Of a stretch of DNA of 64,000 nucleotides, positions 53,462 to 61,867 are shown piece after piece; the first letter of the stretch is position 1; the number at the start of each line of letters is the position of its first letter. Origin of the DNA: Microbacterium sp. STN6 (GTDB taxonomy: Bacteria; Actinomycetota; Actinomycetes; Actinomycetales; Microbacteriaceae); NCBI RefSeq assembly GCF_026410545.1, contig NZ_JAPMIT010000001.1, positions 868,001 through 932,000 on the forward strand, read 5' to 3'. The notes under the pieces are model-generated. The model searched no databases, was not told the origin of the DNA, and was given only the letters and a program-made list of their open reading frames with translations. A program made the position numbers and the translations under genes.

Positions 53462-53633
53462 CCGCCGAGAGCAGTGTGTTGCGTTACGAACGCGCGGGCG
53501 AGCCGGCGGTCGGGTCGTGTCGAGTGCACCCCCGAACTGGGACATTCGCCCGCTTTCCCCCGCTCGATAGCATCACGGTGCAGGACACCCGACTGGCGAA
53601 CCCGACCTTCGCCGCCTGCGCTGGGGAACCCGA

Positions 53634-55931
53634 ATGCCCGAAACCTCCTCGCCTTCTGCTGCCCGAAAGCGCCAGTGGGGCGCAGAGCGACGAATGACGC
53701 CTCTGCCCATCACCCACCCGATCCCTTCAGACCGCAAGATCGTCGTCGGCAGGCTGGCCATCATCGTCACGGTGCTCGCCTGGCTCACCTATGTCGTCTC
53801 CACGGTGCTCCGCCAGCTGCTCGACGGCAACGTGGGCGGCTTCCGCTTCACCATGGACACCATCTCGTACGTGGTCGTCGTCACGTTCCTCACGTTCTCC
53901 GCTCTCATGTACCTGCTCGCCCGCCAGGGCGCGCTTGTGCGCTTCAAGCTGCACGGTCGCGCACCGCGCGCCGAACTCGACCGGCACTTCGACGGCGAGC
54001 GCTCGTCGATCACCGTGCTCGTTCCCTCCTACGCCGAAGAGCCCGGCGTCGTCCGGCAGACCCTCTGGTCCGCGGCGCTCCAGGAGTACCCATCGCTGCG
54101 CGTGGTGCTGCTGCTCGACGACCCGCCGTTCCCGACCGATCCCGCCGTTCGCGCCAGGCTCGACGCGACCAGGGCACTGGGCGCCGAGATCGAGGAGGCG
54201 CTGCGCGAGCCGGCCATCCGCTTCAGCGACGCCAGCGTCATCTTCGAGCTGCAGGTCTCCGAGCACGGGCCCGTCACCATCACGCAGACCAACGAGCTCG
54301 CCGGGCACTACCGCTGGGCGGCCGAATGGCTCACCTCCATGGCTGCCGCCGAGCGCGTGGAGGACCACGTCGACCGCTTCTTCGTCGACCAGATCCTGGC
54401 CGCGCCGGCCGAGGAACTGCGCATGACGGCCCTGGCGCTCGAGACGGCGACGGCCGAGGGAGAGACGCTCTCGCTCGAGCGCATCCGCCAGCTCTACCGT
54501 CGGCTCATCAGCACATTCACAGCCGAGGTCACCGTCTTCGAACGCAAGAAGTACGTCTCGGTATCCCACGAGGCGAACAAGGCCATGAACCTCAATGCCT
54601 ACATCGGTCTCATGGGCCGCGACTACATCGAGGAGCAGACGCCGCAGGGCGTCGTGCTGCGCGCCACCTCCCGCCGCGCCGAGGCCGACCTGCTTGTGCC
54701 TGACAGCGAGTTCGTGCTCACGCTCGACGCCGACTCGCTGCTGCTGCGCGAGTACTGCCTGCGTCTCGTGCACCTGCTGCAGCAGCCGGGCAATGAGCGG
54801 GTCGCCGTCACGCAGACGCCGTACTCCTCGTTCCGCGGCGCCGCGACGCGCATCGAGCGGCTCGCGGGGGCGACCACCGACATCCAGCACATTCTGCATC
54901 AGGGCATGAGCCAGTACAACGCGACCTTCTGGGTCGGGGCGAATGCCGTCATTCGCAAGAGTGCCCTCGAGGACATCGTTGAGGTCGGCTACGAGCGTGG
55001 CTTCGAGGTTCGCCGCTACGTGCAGGACCGCACCGTCATCGAAGACACCGAGTCGAGCATCGACCTCGGCACGCACGGCTGGACGCTCGTCAACTACCCC
55101 GAGCGGCTGAGCTACAGCGCCACGCCACCCGACTTCGGCTCGCTCGTCGTGCAGCGCCGGCGCTGGGCCAACGGCGGGCTGCTCATCATGCCCAAGCTGT
55201 GGCGGCAGATCCGTGAGAACCGCCGGCGCCACGAGAGGGTCGGTCTCGCCGGCGCCATGCTGCGCATCAACTACATGATGTCGATCGCGTGGGCCAGCTT
55301 CGGGCTTGTCTTCCTGCTCGCGTACCCGTACGACAGCCGACTGCTGAGCCCCTTCGTGCTGCTCGCCGCCCTGCCGTACTTCATCGCGATGGGCGCCGAC
55401 CTACGGTACTGCGGGTACCGGTTCTCCGACATTCTGCGTATCTACGGGTTCAACCTCATCCTGCTCCCGGTGCAGCTCGCCGGAGTGCTGAAGTCGCTGC
55501 AACAGGCCATCACCGGCAAGAAGATCCCCTTCGCTCGCACGCCGAAGGTGAAGAACCGCACCGCGTCGCCGCTCCTCTACGTGCTGTGCCCCATTCTCAT
55601 CATCGCGTTCTCGGTGTTCACCCTGTGGCGCGACGTGAACGCGCACAACTGGGGCAATGCCGCTTTCGCCGCCTTCAACGCCGTGCTCGCGTCGTGGGCG
55701 TTCGTATCGTACATCGGCATCGGCCACGCCCTCGTCGACATCTGGATGGGGCTGACCGCCTGGCTCTGGGTCGACGACTCGAAGAAGAAGGGCGTCGCGG
55801 TCACGCCCGCCCACACCGAGAGCCTCGACTGGCGCGCCGTGCTCTACAACGGCACCGCCGACTCGGCCCATGTTGCCAAGCGCCGTCGCGGCGCGTCAGA
55901 TCGTGATCGGAGCGGTGTTGTCTCTCGCTGA
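53634..55931 (+). CDS. GT2 family membrane glycosyltransferase
   Basis: 765 residues. Two membrane helices near the N-terminus (IIVTVLAWLTYVVSTVL), a large GT2 domain split by a helical insert (about residues 195-330), then four to five C-terminal helices. Catalytic motifs are VVLLLDDPPF, TLDADSLLL, EDTESS and QRRRWANGG (the QxxRW motif of processive synthases). It probably polymerises a beta-linked polysaccharide and moves it out. GGGG precedes ATG 53634; ATG 53694 is an alternative. It overlaps the chitinase-like gene. Confidence 0.85.
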   Translation: MPETSSPSAARKRQWGAERRMTPLPITHPIPSDRKIVVGRLAIIVTVLAWLTYVVSTVLRQLLDGNVGGFRFTMDTISYVVVVTFLTFSALMYLLARQGALVRFKLHGRAPRAELDRHFDGERSSITVLVPSYAEEPGVVRQTLWSAALQEYPSLRVVLLLDDPPFPTDPAVRARLDATRALGAEIEEALREPAIRFSDASVIFELQVSEHGPVTITQTNELAGHYRWAAEWLTSMAAAERVEDHVDRFFVDQILAAPAEELRMTALALETATAEGETLSLERIRQLYRRLISTFTAEVTVFERKKYVSVSHEANKAMNLNAYIGLMGRDYIEEQTPQGVVLRATSRRAEADLLVPDSEFVLTLDADSLLLREYCLRLVHLLQQPGNERVAVTQTPYSSFRGAATRIERLAGATTDIQHILHQGMSQYNATFWVGANAVIRKSALEDIVEVGYERGFEVRRYVQDRTVIEDTESSIDLGTHGWTLVNYPERLSYSATPPDFGSLVVQRRRWANGGLLIMPKLWRQIRENRRRHERVGLAGAMLRINYMMSIAWASFGLVFLLAYPYDSRLLSPFVLLAALPYFIAMGADLRYCGYRFSDILRIYGFNLILLPVQLAGVLKSLQQAITGKKIPFARTPKVKNRTASPLLYVLCPILIIAFSVFTLWRDVNAHNWGNAAFAAFNAVLASWAFVSYIGIGHALVDIWMGLTAWLWVDDSKKKGVAVTPAHTESLDWRAVLYNGTADSAHVAKRRRGASDRDRSGVVSR

Positions 55932-57516
55932 TTCCCCGGCGCCCCAGCAAGGCCAGGGCGCCATCGCATCCGAGCGCTCGAGCCGGCGCCTGTCGCCGCT
56001 GCGCGTGGTCATCGCCATCGTCGTGGTGCTCGCGCTTGCCGCCGCCGGCTACTACGGGTTCCGAATCGCCGGCGCCCAGGCCGCACCCAAGCCGCAGAAG
56101 TGGTTCGCCGGTTACGTCGACGTCACGGCGACGCCGACGTACGCCTTCGAGAGCGCCAAAGAGGTGCGCGCGCGCAACGTCGTGCTCTCGTTCGTCGTGG
56201 CCGACCCTGATGACGCGTGCCAGCCCAGCTGGGGCGCCGCATACTCGCTCGACGCGGCTGCGGCATCCCTCGACCTGGACCGTCGCATCGCCCGGCTCGA
56301 GCAGCGCGACGGCAACGTCATCGTCTCGTTCGGCGGCCTCGCCAACCAGGAGCTCGCGAGTGCCTGCACGGACAGCGCCGAACTCCTCGCCGCCTACCGC
56401 TCCGTGGTCACGCGCTACGACCTGACAACGATCGACCTCGACATTGAGGCAGGTTCGTTGACGGATGCCGCGTCCGCATCCCGACGCGCCGACGCCATCG
56501 CCGCCCTGCAGAAGGAGAGGCGCAAGGCCGGCTCGCCGCTCGCCGTCTGGCTTACGCTCCCGGTCACGCCGGCGGGGCTCAGCGAGGACGGCACGAATGC
56601 GGTCGCCGCCATGCTCGCCGCGGGCGTGGACGTCTCCGGCGTCAACGTCATGACCATGGATTACGGAGCGTCCCGCACGCAGGGCGACTCGATGGCTAAA
56701 GCCTCCGAGAAGGCGCTCACCGCAACCCATCGCCAGCTCGGCATCCTCTACAAGCAGGCCGGAATCAGCCTCGGCGACGCATCGGTGTGGTCGAAGCTCG
56801 GCGCGACGCCGATGGTCGGCCAGAACGACGAGGTCGGCGAGGTTTTCTCGCTCGCCGACGCGAAGGCTCTCAACGCTTTCGCCCGCGAGAACGGCGTGAG
56901 CAGGCTCTCCATGTGGTCGCTGAACCGCGATGCGACCTGCGGCCCGAACTATGTCGACCTGCAGGTCGTCTCCGATGCATGCAGCGGCATCGACCAGAAG
57001 GGGCAGACGTTCGTCAACGCGCTCTCGAAGGGCTACGACGGCAACCCACGCGCATCCGCGGGTGTCGTCACGACGTCCGAGCCGACCTCGGCCAGCACTG
57101 CAACCGACGACCCCAGGACCAGCCCGTACCCCATCTGGAAGGCCACCTCGGCCTACCTCGAAGGCACCAAGGTCGTGTGGCACCGCAACGTCTACGTGGC
57201 CAAGTGGTGGAGCCGGGGAGACGTGCCAGACAACCCGGTGCTGCAGGAATGGTCCACGCCCTGGACGCTCCTCGGGCCGGTGCTGCCGGGCGAGACGCCG
57301 ATCCCTGTGCCCACTCTCGCTCCGGGCACATACCCGGATTGGGCGGGCACGGCGATCTACGACAAGGGCGACCGGGTTCTGTTCGACGGCGTACCGTTCG
57401 AGTCGAAGTGGTGGAACCAGGGCGCGAGCCCCGATGCGGCCTCGGCCGACCCAGACAGCTCGCCGTGGGTCGCCCTCACTCAGGCGCAGATCGACCAGGT
57501 CGAGGCGGGCGACTAA
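55915..57516 (+). CDS. GH18 chitinase-like protein with two CBM5/12 domains
   Basis: About 533 residues. A cytoplasmic basic stretch and one helix (VVIAIVVVLALAAAGYYGF) anchor it to the membrane. The GH18 domain has the DxDxE catalytic motif as DLDIE (56434-56448), preceded by IVSFGG and followed by VMTMDYG. Two chitin-binding type 3 modules at the C-terminus have the pattern YPIWKATSAY...WHRNVYVAKWW and YPDWAGTAIY...SKWWNQG. The start is unsure: GTG 55915, TTG 55918 or ATG 55870 all overlap the GT2 gene. It may trim the polymer made by that enzyme. Confidence 0.82.
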   Translation: MLSLADSPAPQQGQGAIASERSSRRLSPLRVVIAIVVVLALAAAGYYGFRIAGAQAAPKPQKWFAGYVDVTATPTYAFESAKEVRARNVVLSFVVADPDDACQPSWGAAYSLDAAAASLDLDRRIARLEQRDGNVIVSFGGLANQELASACTDSAELLAAYRSVVTRYDLTTIDLDIEAGSLTDAASASRRADAIAALQKERRKAGSPLAVWLTLPVTPAGLSEDGTNAVAAMLAAGVDVSGVNVMTMDYGASRTQGDSMAKASEKALTATHRQLGILYKQAGISLGDASVWSKLGATPMVGQNDEVGEVFSLADAKALNAFARENGVSRLSMWSLNRDATCGPNYVDLQVVSDACSGIDQKGQTFVNALSKGYDGNPRASAGVVTTSEPTSASTATDDPRTSPYPIWKATSAYLEGTKVVWHRNVYVAKWWSRGDVPDNPVLQEWSTPWTLLGPVLPGETPIPVPTLAPGTYPDWAGTAIYDKGDRVLFDGVPFESKWWNQGASPDAASADPDSSPWVALTQAQIDQVEAGD

Positions 57517-58318
57517 CGGCAGCGGATCGCGCCGGCCACGGCACGACGGCCGAGGTGCGGCTCTGGTAGTCGCGATACTCCTCGTAGCGCGAGCGCGAGA
57601 TGCTCTCGGTGAACCACGTGGAGCCGACGAACAGCAACGTCAGCAGCACCGCGCCCACGACGGTCCACTGAGTGAGGGAACGGGCGGCGATCGCCCCGAA
57701 GAAGAAGATCACCCACCACTGCGAGATTTCGAAGAAGAAGTTCGGATGCCGGCTGACGCCGAACAGTCCGGTCTGCACGAACCCCGGCCGAACCTCACTG
57801 CCCGCGGCGAGCGCACGCTTCTTGGCCTGCTGGAATCTCCACTGCTGCTCGTCGGCGATCGTCTCGCCGGCGAGCAGCGCGAGGAACACGACCGCTGCCG
57901 CGACGTCGAGTGCCGTCAGCGGGGTCTGGTTGCGGTAGGCCGTCCACGCCGGCAGCGTGATCAGCAGCAGGAGCACGTTCTGGTACACCACGATGAAGAG
58001 CAGGTTGACGAGTCCGAACTGCCACGGCCGCATCCGTGCCCTCAGGATCGCCCACCGGTAGTCCTCGCCGCCCGACGCGTACCCGCCCTTGCGCGCGAAA
58101 TTGAAGGTCAGCCGCGCGCCCCACACGCTCACGAGCGCCGCCATCAGCGTCACTCGAGGCTCCAGAGCGGATGCCGCGGCGAACACCCACACGTAGGCGA
58201 CCGGCAGGATCGACCACACCCTGTCGACCCACGAGTGCTCGTGCGTCACGAGTGACAGCAGCCAGGTGAGCACGCAGGCGACGACGAGGATCCAGATCGA
58301 GACGCCAAGCGGTTCCAT
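57476..58318 (-). CDS. DUF1295 membrane protein (steroid 5-alpha-reductase-like)
   Basis: 280 residues with about seven membrane helices and the DUF1295 core: FARKGGYASGGEDYRWAIL, then SRHPNFFFEISQWW and SRYEEYRDYQ near the end. Such proteins resemble NADPH-dependent steroid or sterol reductases and isoprenylcysteine methyltransferases. Its 3' end overlaps that of the chitinase-like gene by 41 bases, tail to tail. Confidence 0.88.
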   Translation of the reverse strand: MEPLGVSIWILVVACVLTWLLSLVTHEHSWVDRVWSILPVAYVWVFAAASALEPRVTLMAALVSVWGARLTFNFARKGGYASGGEDYRWAILRARMRPWQFGLVNLLFIVVYQNVLLLLITLPAWTAYRNQTPLTALDVAAAVVFLALLAGETIADEQQWRFQQAKKRALAAGSEVRPGFVQTGLFGVSRHPNFFFEISQWWVIFFFGAIAARSLTQWTVVGAVLLTLLFVGSTWFTESISRSRYEEYRDYQSRTSAVVPWPARSAAVSRPPRPGRSAPE

Positions 58319-58370
58319 GAAACGTCAGTCTAGAGTCGCCCGGCGGGCGGTCGGGCGTTCGACGGGGCAT

Positions 58371-58376
58371 TAGACT
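58371..58376 (+). promoter_or_regulatory. -10 box just before the phosphatidyltransferase gene
   Basis: TAGACT lies eight bases before ATG 58385, giving a leaderless or nearly leaderless message. Confidence 0.45.
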
Positions 58377-58384
58377 CGACACCC

Positions 58385-59005
58385 ATGACGGGGAACGGGG
58401 CGGGCGGCAGCGCACCCGATGCGAAGGCCGCGGTGAGTTCGAAGATCCTCACCATCCCGAACCTGCTCAGCTTCTTCCGCCTCGCGCTCATCCCGTTCTT
58501 CCTCGGGTTCATCATCGCCGGCCAGGGCGGCTGGGCGCTGATCGTCCTGGTGGTCTCGTCTGTTACCGACTTCCTCGACGGCTACCTCGCGCGCCGGCTG
58601 GGCCAGATCTCGCGACTGGGCCAGCTTCTCGATCCCGCCGCCGATCGCCTCTACATCTTCGCGGCTCTCATCGGGCTCGCCTTCCAGGGCGTCATTCCCT
58701 GGTGGCTCATGGGGGCGATCATCGGGCGCGACGTCATGCTCCTGGTCCTCGGCATCGTGCTCGCCAATCACGGCTACGGGCCGCTGCCGGTGCATCATCT
58801 CGGCAAGGTGGCCACCTTCTGCCTCTTCTTCGCGCTGCCGCTGCTCATGCTCGGCGAGGCGGTGCCGGTCGTCGCCGCCGTCTCCCTTCCGCTCGGATGG
58901 GCGTTCGCGCTGTGGGGCGCGTTCCTTTACTGGTGGGCCGGATTCATCTATATTCGTGAGACCCTGCGGGTGATCCGGATTCCGGTCGACGCCGCCGCCG
59001 AATGA
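58385..59005 (+). CDS. CDP-alcohol phosphatidyltransferase
   Basis: 206 residues with about five to six membrane helices. The family signature DG-x2-AR-x8-G-x3-D-x3-D is complete (DFLDGYLARRLG, then GQLLDPAADR). It transfers a phosphatidyl group from CDP-diacylglycerol to an alcohol such as glycerophosphate or another polyol. Its place before the FHA and FtsR genes matches the mycobacterial pgsA2 region. Confidence 0.9.
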   Translation: MTGNGAGGSAPDAKAAVSSKILTIPNLLSFFRLALIPFFLGFIIAGQGGWALIVLVVSSVTDFLDGYLARRLGQISRLGQLLDPAADRLYIFAALIGLAFQGVIPWWLMGAIIGRDVMLLVLGIVLANHGYGPLPVHHLGKVATFCLFFALPLLMLGEAVPVVAAVSLPLGWAFALWGAFLYWWAGFIYIRETLRVIRIPVDAAAE

Positions 59006-59037
59006 TCAGATACGCTTGAGGGAAAGGAGGTTGGGCC

Positions 59038-59529
59038 ATGGACGCATCTGACGACCGCCACTTGTCCGACAGCAACCCCCTGCGTGATCCGGCTCGGGGA
59101 AACGACGAGACGACGGCGCGTTTCGGCGAGGAATTCGCGGCAGCGCTCAGCGCTCTCGACGGCGCCGTCAGTGCCGAGGAGCAGGAAGCGATCGCCGCCC
59201 TTCCCTCGGGTTCCGCGCTGCTCATCGTGCGCCGCGGGCCGAACAGCGGGGCGCGTTTTCTCCTCGACTCAGACGCAACGAGCGTGGGCCGCCATCCTGA
59301 TGCCGACATCTTCCTTGACGACGTCACGGTCTCGCGGCGGCACGCCGATTTCATCAGGCACGGCACGGTGTTCGAGGTGCGCGACCTCGGCTCACTGAAC
59401 GGCACGTACTACGACGGTGTTCGCATCGAGACGGCGACCATGGCCGACGGCGCCGAGGTGCAGGTCGGCAAGTTCCGGCTCACCTTCTACTCCTCGCGTG
59501 CCGACGTCGGCGCCGCGAACCCGAACTAG
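59038..59529 (+). CDS. GarA/OdhI-like FHA domain protein
   Basis: 163 residues. The forkhead-associated domain (residues 60-145) has the phosphothreonine pocket residues in TSVGRHPDAD, VSRRHADF and LGSLNGTYYDG. The N-terminal tail carries NDETTARF, the phosphorylation motif of GarA/OdhI. When phosphorylated by a PknB/G-type kinase, the tail folds onto the FHA domain and releases 2-oxoglutarate dehydrogenase, linking nutrient signalling to the TCA cycle. A strong GGAGG stands eight bases before ATG. Confidence 0.9.
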   Translation: MDASDDRHLSDSNPLRDPARGNDETTARFGEEFAAALSALDGAVSAEEQEAIAALPSGSALLIVRRGPNSGARFLLDSDATSVGRHPDADIFLDDVTVSRRHADFIRHGTVFEVRDLGSLNGTYYDGVRIETATMADGAEVQVGKFRLTFYSSRADVGAANPN

Positions 59530-60227
59530 TGGCGCGCGCAGGCGCACAGGCGCGCTCCACTGCCGCGCCGGGGCTCCTGAGCATCGGGCAGGTGCTCGGC
59601 AAGCTCACACCCGAGTTCTCCGACCTCTCGCCCTCGAAGCTGCGGTTTCTCGAGGAGCAGGGCCTCATCACACCCGCACGCACCCCGAGCGGCTACCGAA
59701 AGTTCTGTGCAGAAGACGTGGAGCGCCTCCGCGTCATTCTCACGATGCAGCGCGACCACTACCTGCCGTTGAAGGTCATTCGCTCCTACCTCGACGACCT
59801 CGACGCCGGCCGCTCGCCGTCGCTTCCCGGCATCGGTGCGGGCGGGCCGTCCATGCTCGGCGGCGGCCGGCGCTTCAGCCGCAGCGAGCTGCTGAGAGAG
59901 GCCGGAGCGAGCGGAACCCTGCTTCAGGATGCGATCTCAGCATCCGTCATCGTGCCGGCGGATACGTATGACGAGGAGGCGCTTGCCGTGTTGAGCTCCC
60001 TCGTCGAGCTGCAGCGCTGCGGCATCGAGCCGCGCCACCTGCGGGGCGTGCGAGCCACCGTCGAGCGCGAGCTCGGGCTCATCGAGAGCGCCCTTCTTCC
60101 CGTTTCCCGCCGCAAAGACGCGTCGAGCAGAGCGCGGGCCGCCGAACTTGCGCGAGACATCGCCGCACAGCTCGACATCGTGCGCGCGAGCCTTGTTCGC
60201 ACGGCGCTCGGGCGGATGCTGCCATGA
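59529..60227 (+). CDS. ftsR: MerR family regulator FtsR
   Basis: 232 residues. The MerR winged helix (LLSIGQVLGKLTPEFSDLSP; KLRFLEEQGLITPARTPSGY) is followed by a long helical part with a conserved RRFSRSELLREAG segment. It matches FtsR, which activates ftsZ in corynebacteria and lies beside garA in mycobacteria. GTG 59529 overlaps the last base of the FHA stop codon. Confidence 0.88.
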   Translation: MARAGAQARSTAAPGLLSIGQVLGKLTPEFSDLSPSKLRFLEEQGLITPARTPSGYRKFCAEDVERLRVILTMQRDHYLPLKVIRSYLDDLDAGRSPSLPGIGAGGPSMLGGGRRFSRSELLREAGASGTLLQDAISASVIVPADTYDEEALAVLSSLVELQRCGIEPRHLRGVRATVERELGLIESALLPVSRRKDASSRARAAELARDIAAQLDIVRASLVRTALGRMLP

Positions 60228-60265
60228 TGCATCTCGACACGCCGAAGCCGTTTTCATGGATGTCG

Positions 60266-60294
60266 TTGCCCGAGGCCCCCGGCATCGGTAGCGT
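60266..60294 (+). promoter_or_regulatory. promoter of the second MerR-type gene
   Basis: TTGCCC (60266-60271), 17 bases, TAGCGT (60289-60294); a leader of about 47 bases with GAGAGG leads to ATG 60348. Confidence 0.6.
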
Positions 60295-60347
60295 TGTCTC
60301 AACGACGCTTCGGCGCCGTTCGATTGGTCGGGGCGAGAGGCAAGCGG

Positions 60348-60899
60348 ATGACTGAACTCAACACGAGCGGTGCCCGCTTCGATCTCGGCCTGCTCTTCAC
60401 AGACGGGCTTCCCGAGATGGATGACCAGGCCGGCTACCGTGGCGCGGTCGCCGCGCGTGCGGCCGGCATCAGCTACCGCCAGCTCGACTACTGGGCGCGA
60501 ACCGGCCTCGTGGAACCCACCGTCCGGGGCGCCGCCGGCAGCGGCTCCCAGCGCCTGTACGGCTTCCGCGACATCCTCGTGCTCAAGCTCGTCAAGAGGC
60601 TGCTCGACACGGGCATCTCGCTGCAGCAGATTCGCACAGCCGTGAACCAGCTGCGCGAGTCCGGCGTGAGCGATCTGGCCCAGACCACCCTCATGAGCGA
60701 CGGGGCCAGCGTCTACCTCTGCACATCCAACGACGAGGTCATCGACCTGGTCAGCCGCGGGCAGGGTGTCTTCGGCATCGCCGTGGGCAAGGTGCTTCGC
60801 GAGGTGGAGTCGAGCCTTGTCGAGCTCGACACGCAGACCGTCGACCCCATGGACGAGTTGGCCGCTCGCCGAGCCGCCGCCCGCCGCAAAATCTCCTAG
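60348..60899 (+). CDS. MerR family regulator (Rv1830-like)
   Basis: 183 residues. The MerR domain (YRGAVAARAAGISYRQLDYW; RTGLVEPTVR) recognises DNA through a single winged helix; the C-terminal part (SDLAQTTLMSDGASVYLC; GKVLREVESSLVELD) is like the regulators found just after FtsR in mycobacteria, which act on cell division. GAGAGG, seven bases before ATG 60348, sets the start. The stop lies in a 19-base triplication. Confidence 0.88.
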   Translation: MTELNTSGARFDLGLLFTDGLPEMDDQAGYRGAVAARAAGISYRQLDYWARTGLVEPTVRGAAGSGSQRLYGFRDILVLKLVKRLLDTGISLQQIRTAVNQLRESGVSDLAQTTLMSDGASVYLCTSNDEVIDLVSRGQGVFGIAVGKVLREVESSLVELDTQTVDPMDELAARRAAARRKIS

Positions 60900-60939
60900 A
60901 GCCCGCAAAACCTCTTAGAGCCCGCAAGATCTCCGAGAG
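60883..60939 (+). repeat. 19-base tandem repeat over a stop codon, 3 units
   Basis: CCCGCAAAACCTCTTAGAG and two relatives (60883, 60902, 60921) triple the last codons and stop of the MerR gene. The first two units hold an in-frame or near-frame TAG/TTAGAG. Confidence 0.85.
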
Positions 60940-60985
60940 CCCGCGCGTCAGCGTGGGGTGCACTGCCGTGTTGGCGTAGCGCCGC

Positions 60986-61789
60986 TCAGCGTTCGGAGTA
61001 CTCGCCGATGCGGGCAGCGCGCAGAACACGGTCGAGCAGCACGTCGAAGTTGTGCGCCATCTCCTGGGCGCTCTCTCCCGGCCAGATGTGCAGCGGCTTG
61101 GCCGCGCCCTGCGCCTGCTGAAGCGACGTGCGCTCCGGCAGCTGGGGGCTCAGCACGAGCGGGCCGAACATGTCGCGCAGTTCCTTGATGCGGAACTGGT
61201 GCTCGAGCGACTGCACGCGAACGCGGTTGACGATGATGCCGAGCGGCTGCAGCCGGGGGGAGAGTCCGCGGCGAATCTCCTCGATCGCCCGCAGCGCGCG
61301 ATCGGCCGCAGCCACCGAGAACAGGCCGGGCTCGGTGACGACCGTCACGCGGTCGCTCGCGGCCCACGCGGTGCGCGTGAGGGCGTTGAGCGAGGGCGCA
61401 CAGTCGATGAGCACCAGGTCGTAGTCGTCCTCGACGTGCGCGAGCGCCTCTTCGAGCTTCCAGATATCGCGGATCGACGGATGCGGACCGTCGAAGTTGA
61501 TGGCGGACGGGCTGCCGATGAGCACGTCGATCGTGCCGGTGCGCCCCTTCGTCCACCCGCTCGGCGCGATGGCCGCGCGCACGATCTTCTCCTTGGGGGA
61601 GGCGAGCACGTCGGCGACGTTCAGATGGCCGGCGAGAGAGATATCCATGCCGGTCGAGACGTCCGACTGCGGGTCGAGATCGACGACCAGCGTGCGCAGT
61701 CCTCGAGCGAAAGCGGCGGAGGAGAGGCCCAGGGTCACTGTGGTCTTTCCGACGCCGCCTTTGAGGGAGCTGACGCTGAGTACGTGCAC
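60986..61789 (-). CDS. ParA/MinD-type ATPase
   Basis: 267 residues with the deviant Walker A KGGVGKTTVTLGLSSAAF, VVDLDPQSDVSTG and DYDLVLIDCAPSLNALT. It is the ParA-like protein often found between ftsR and pyc in actinobacteria, probably for positioning DNA or a protein cluster. There is no ParB gene next to it. GTG 61789 is the start; TAACGT lies eight bases before it. It is divergent from pyc. Confidence 0.9.
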   Translation of the reverse strand: MHVLSVSSLKGGVGKTTVTLGLSSAAFARGLRTLVVDLDPQSDVSTGMDISLAGHLNVADVLASPKEKIVRAAIAPSGWTKGRTGTIDVLIGSPSAINFDGPHPSIRDIWKLEEALAHVEDDYDLVLIDCAPSLNALTRTAWAASDRVTVVTEPGLFSVAAADRALRAIEEIRRGLSPRLQPLGIIVNRVRVQSLEHQFRIKELRDMFGPLVLSPQLPERTSLQQAQGAAKPLHIWPGESAQEMAHNFDVLLDRVLRAARIGEYSER

Positions 61790-61867
61790 AAGAAGCTACG
61801 TTACCTTCACTAGTCTTAGAGAACCTAACCATTTGCTGAGTGGGTCGTCCCCGGTCGAAAGGTTCGC

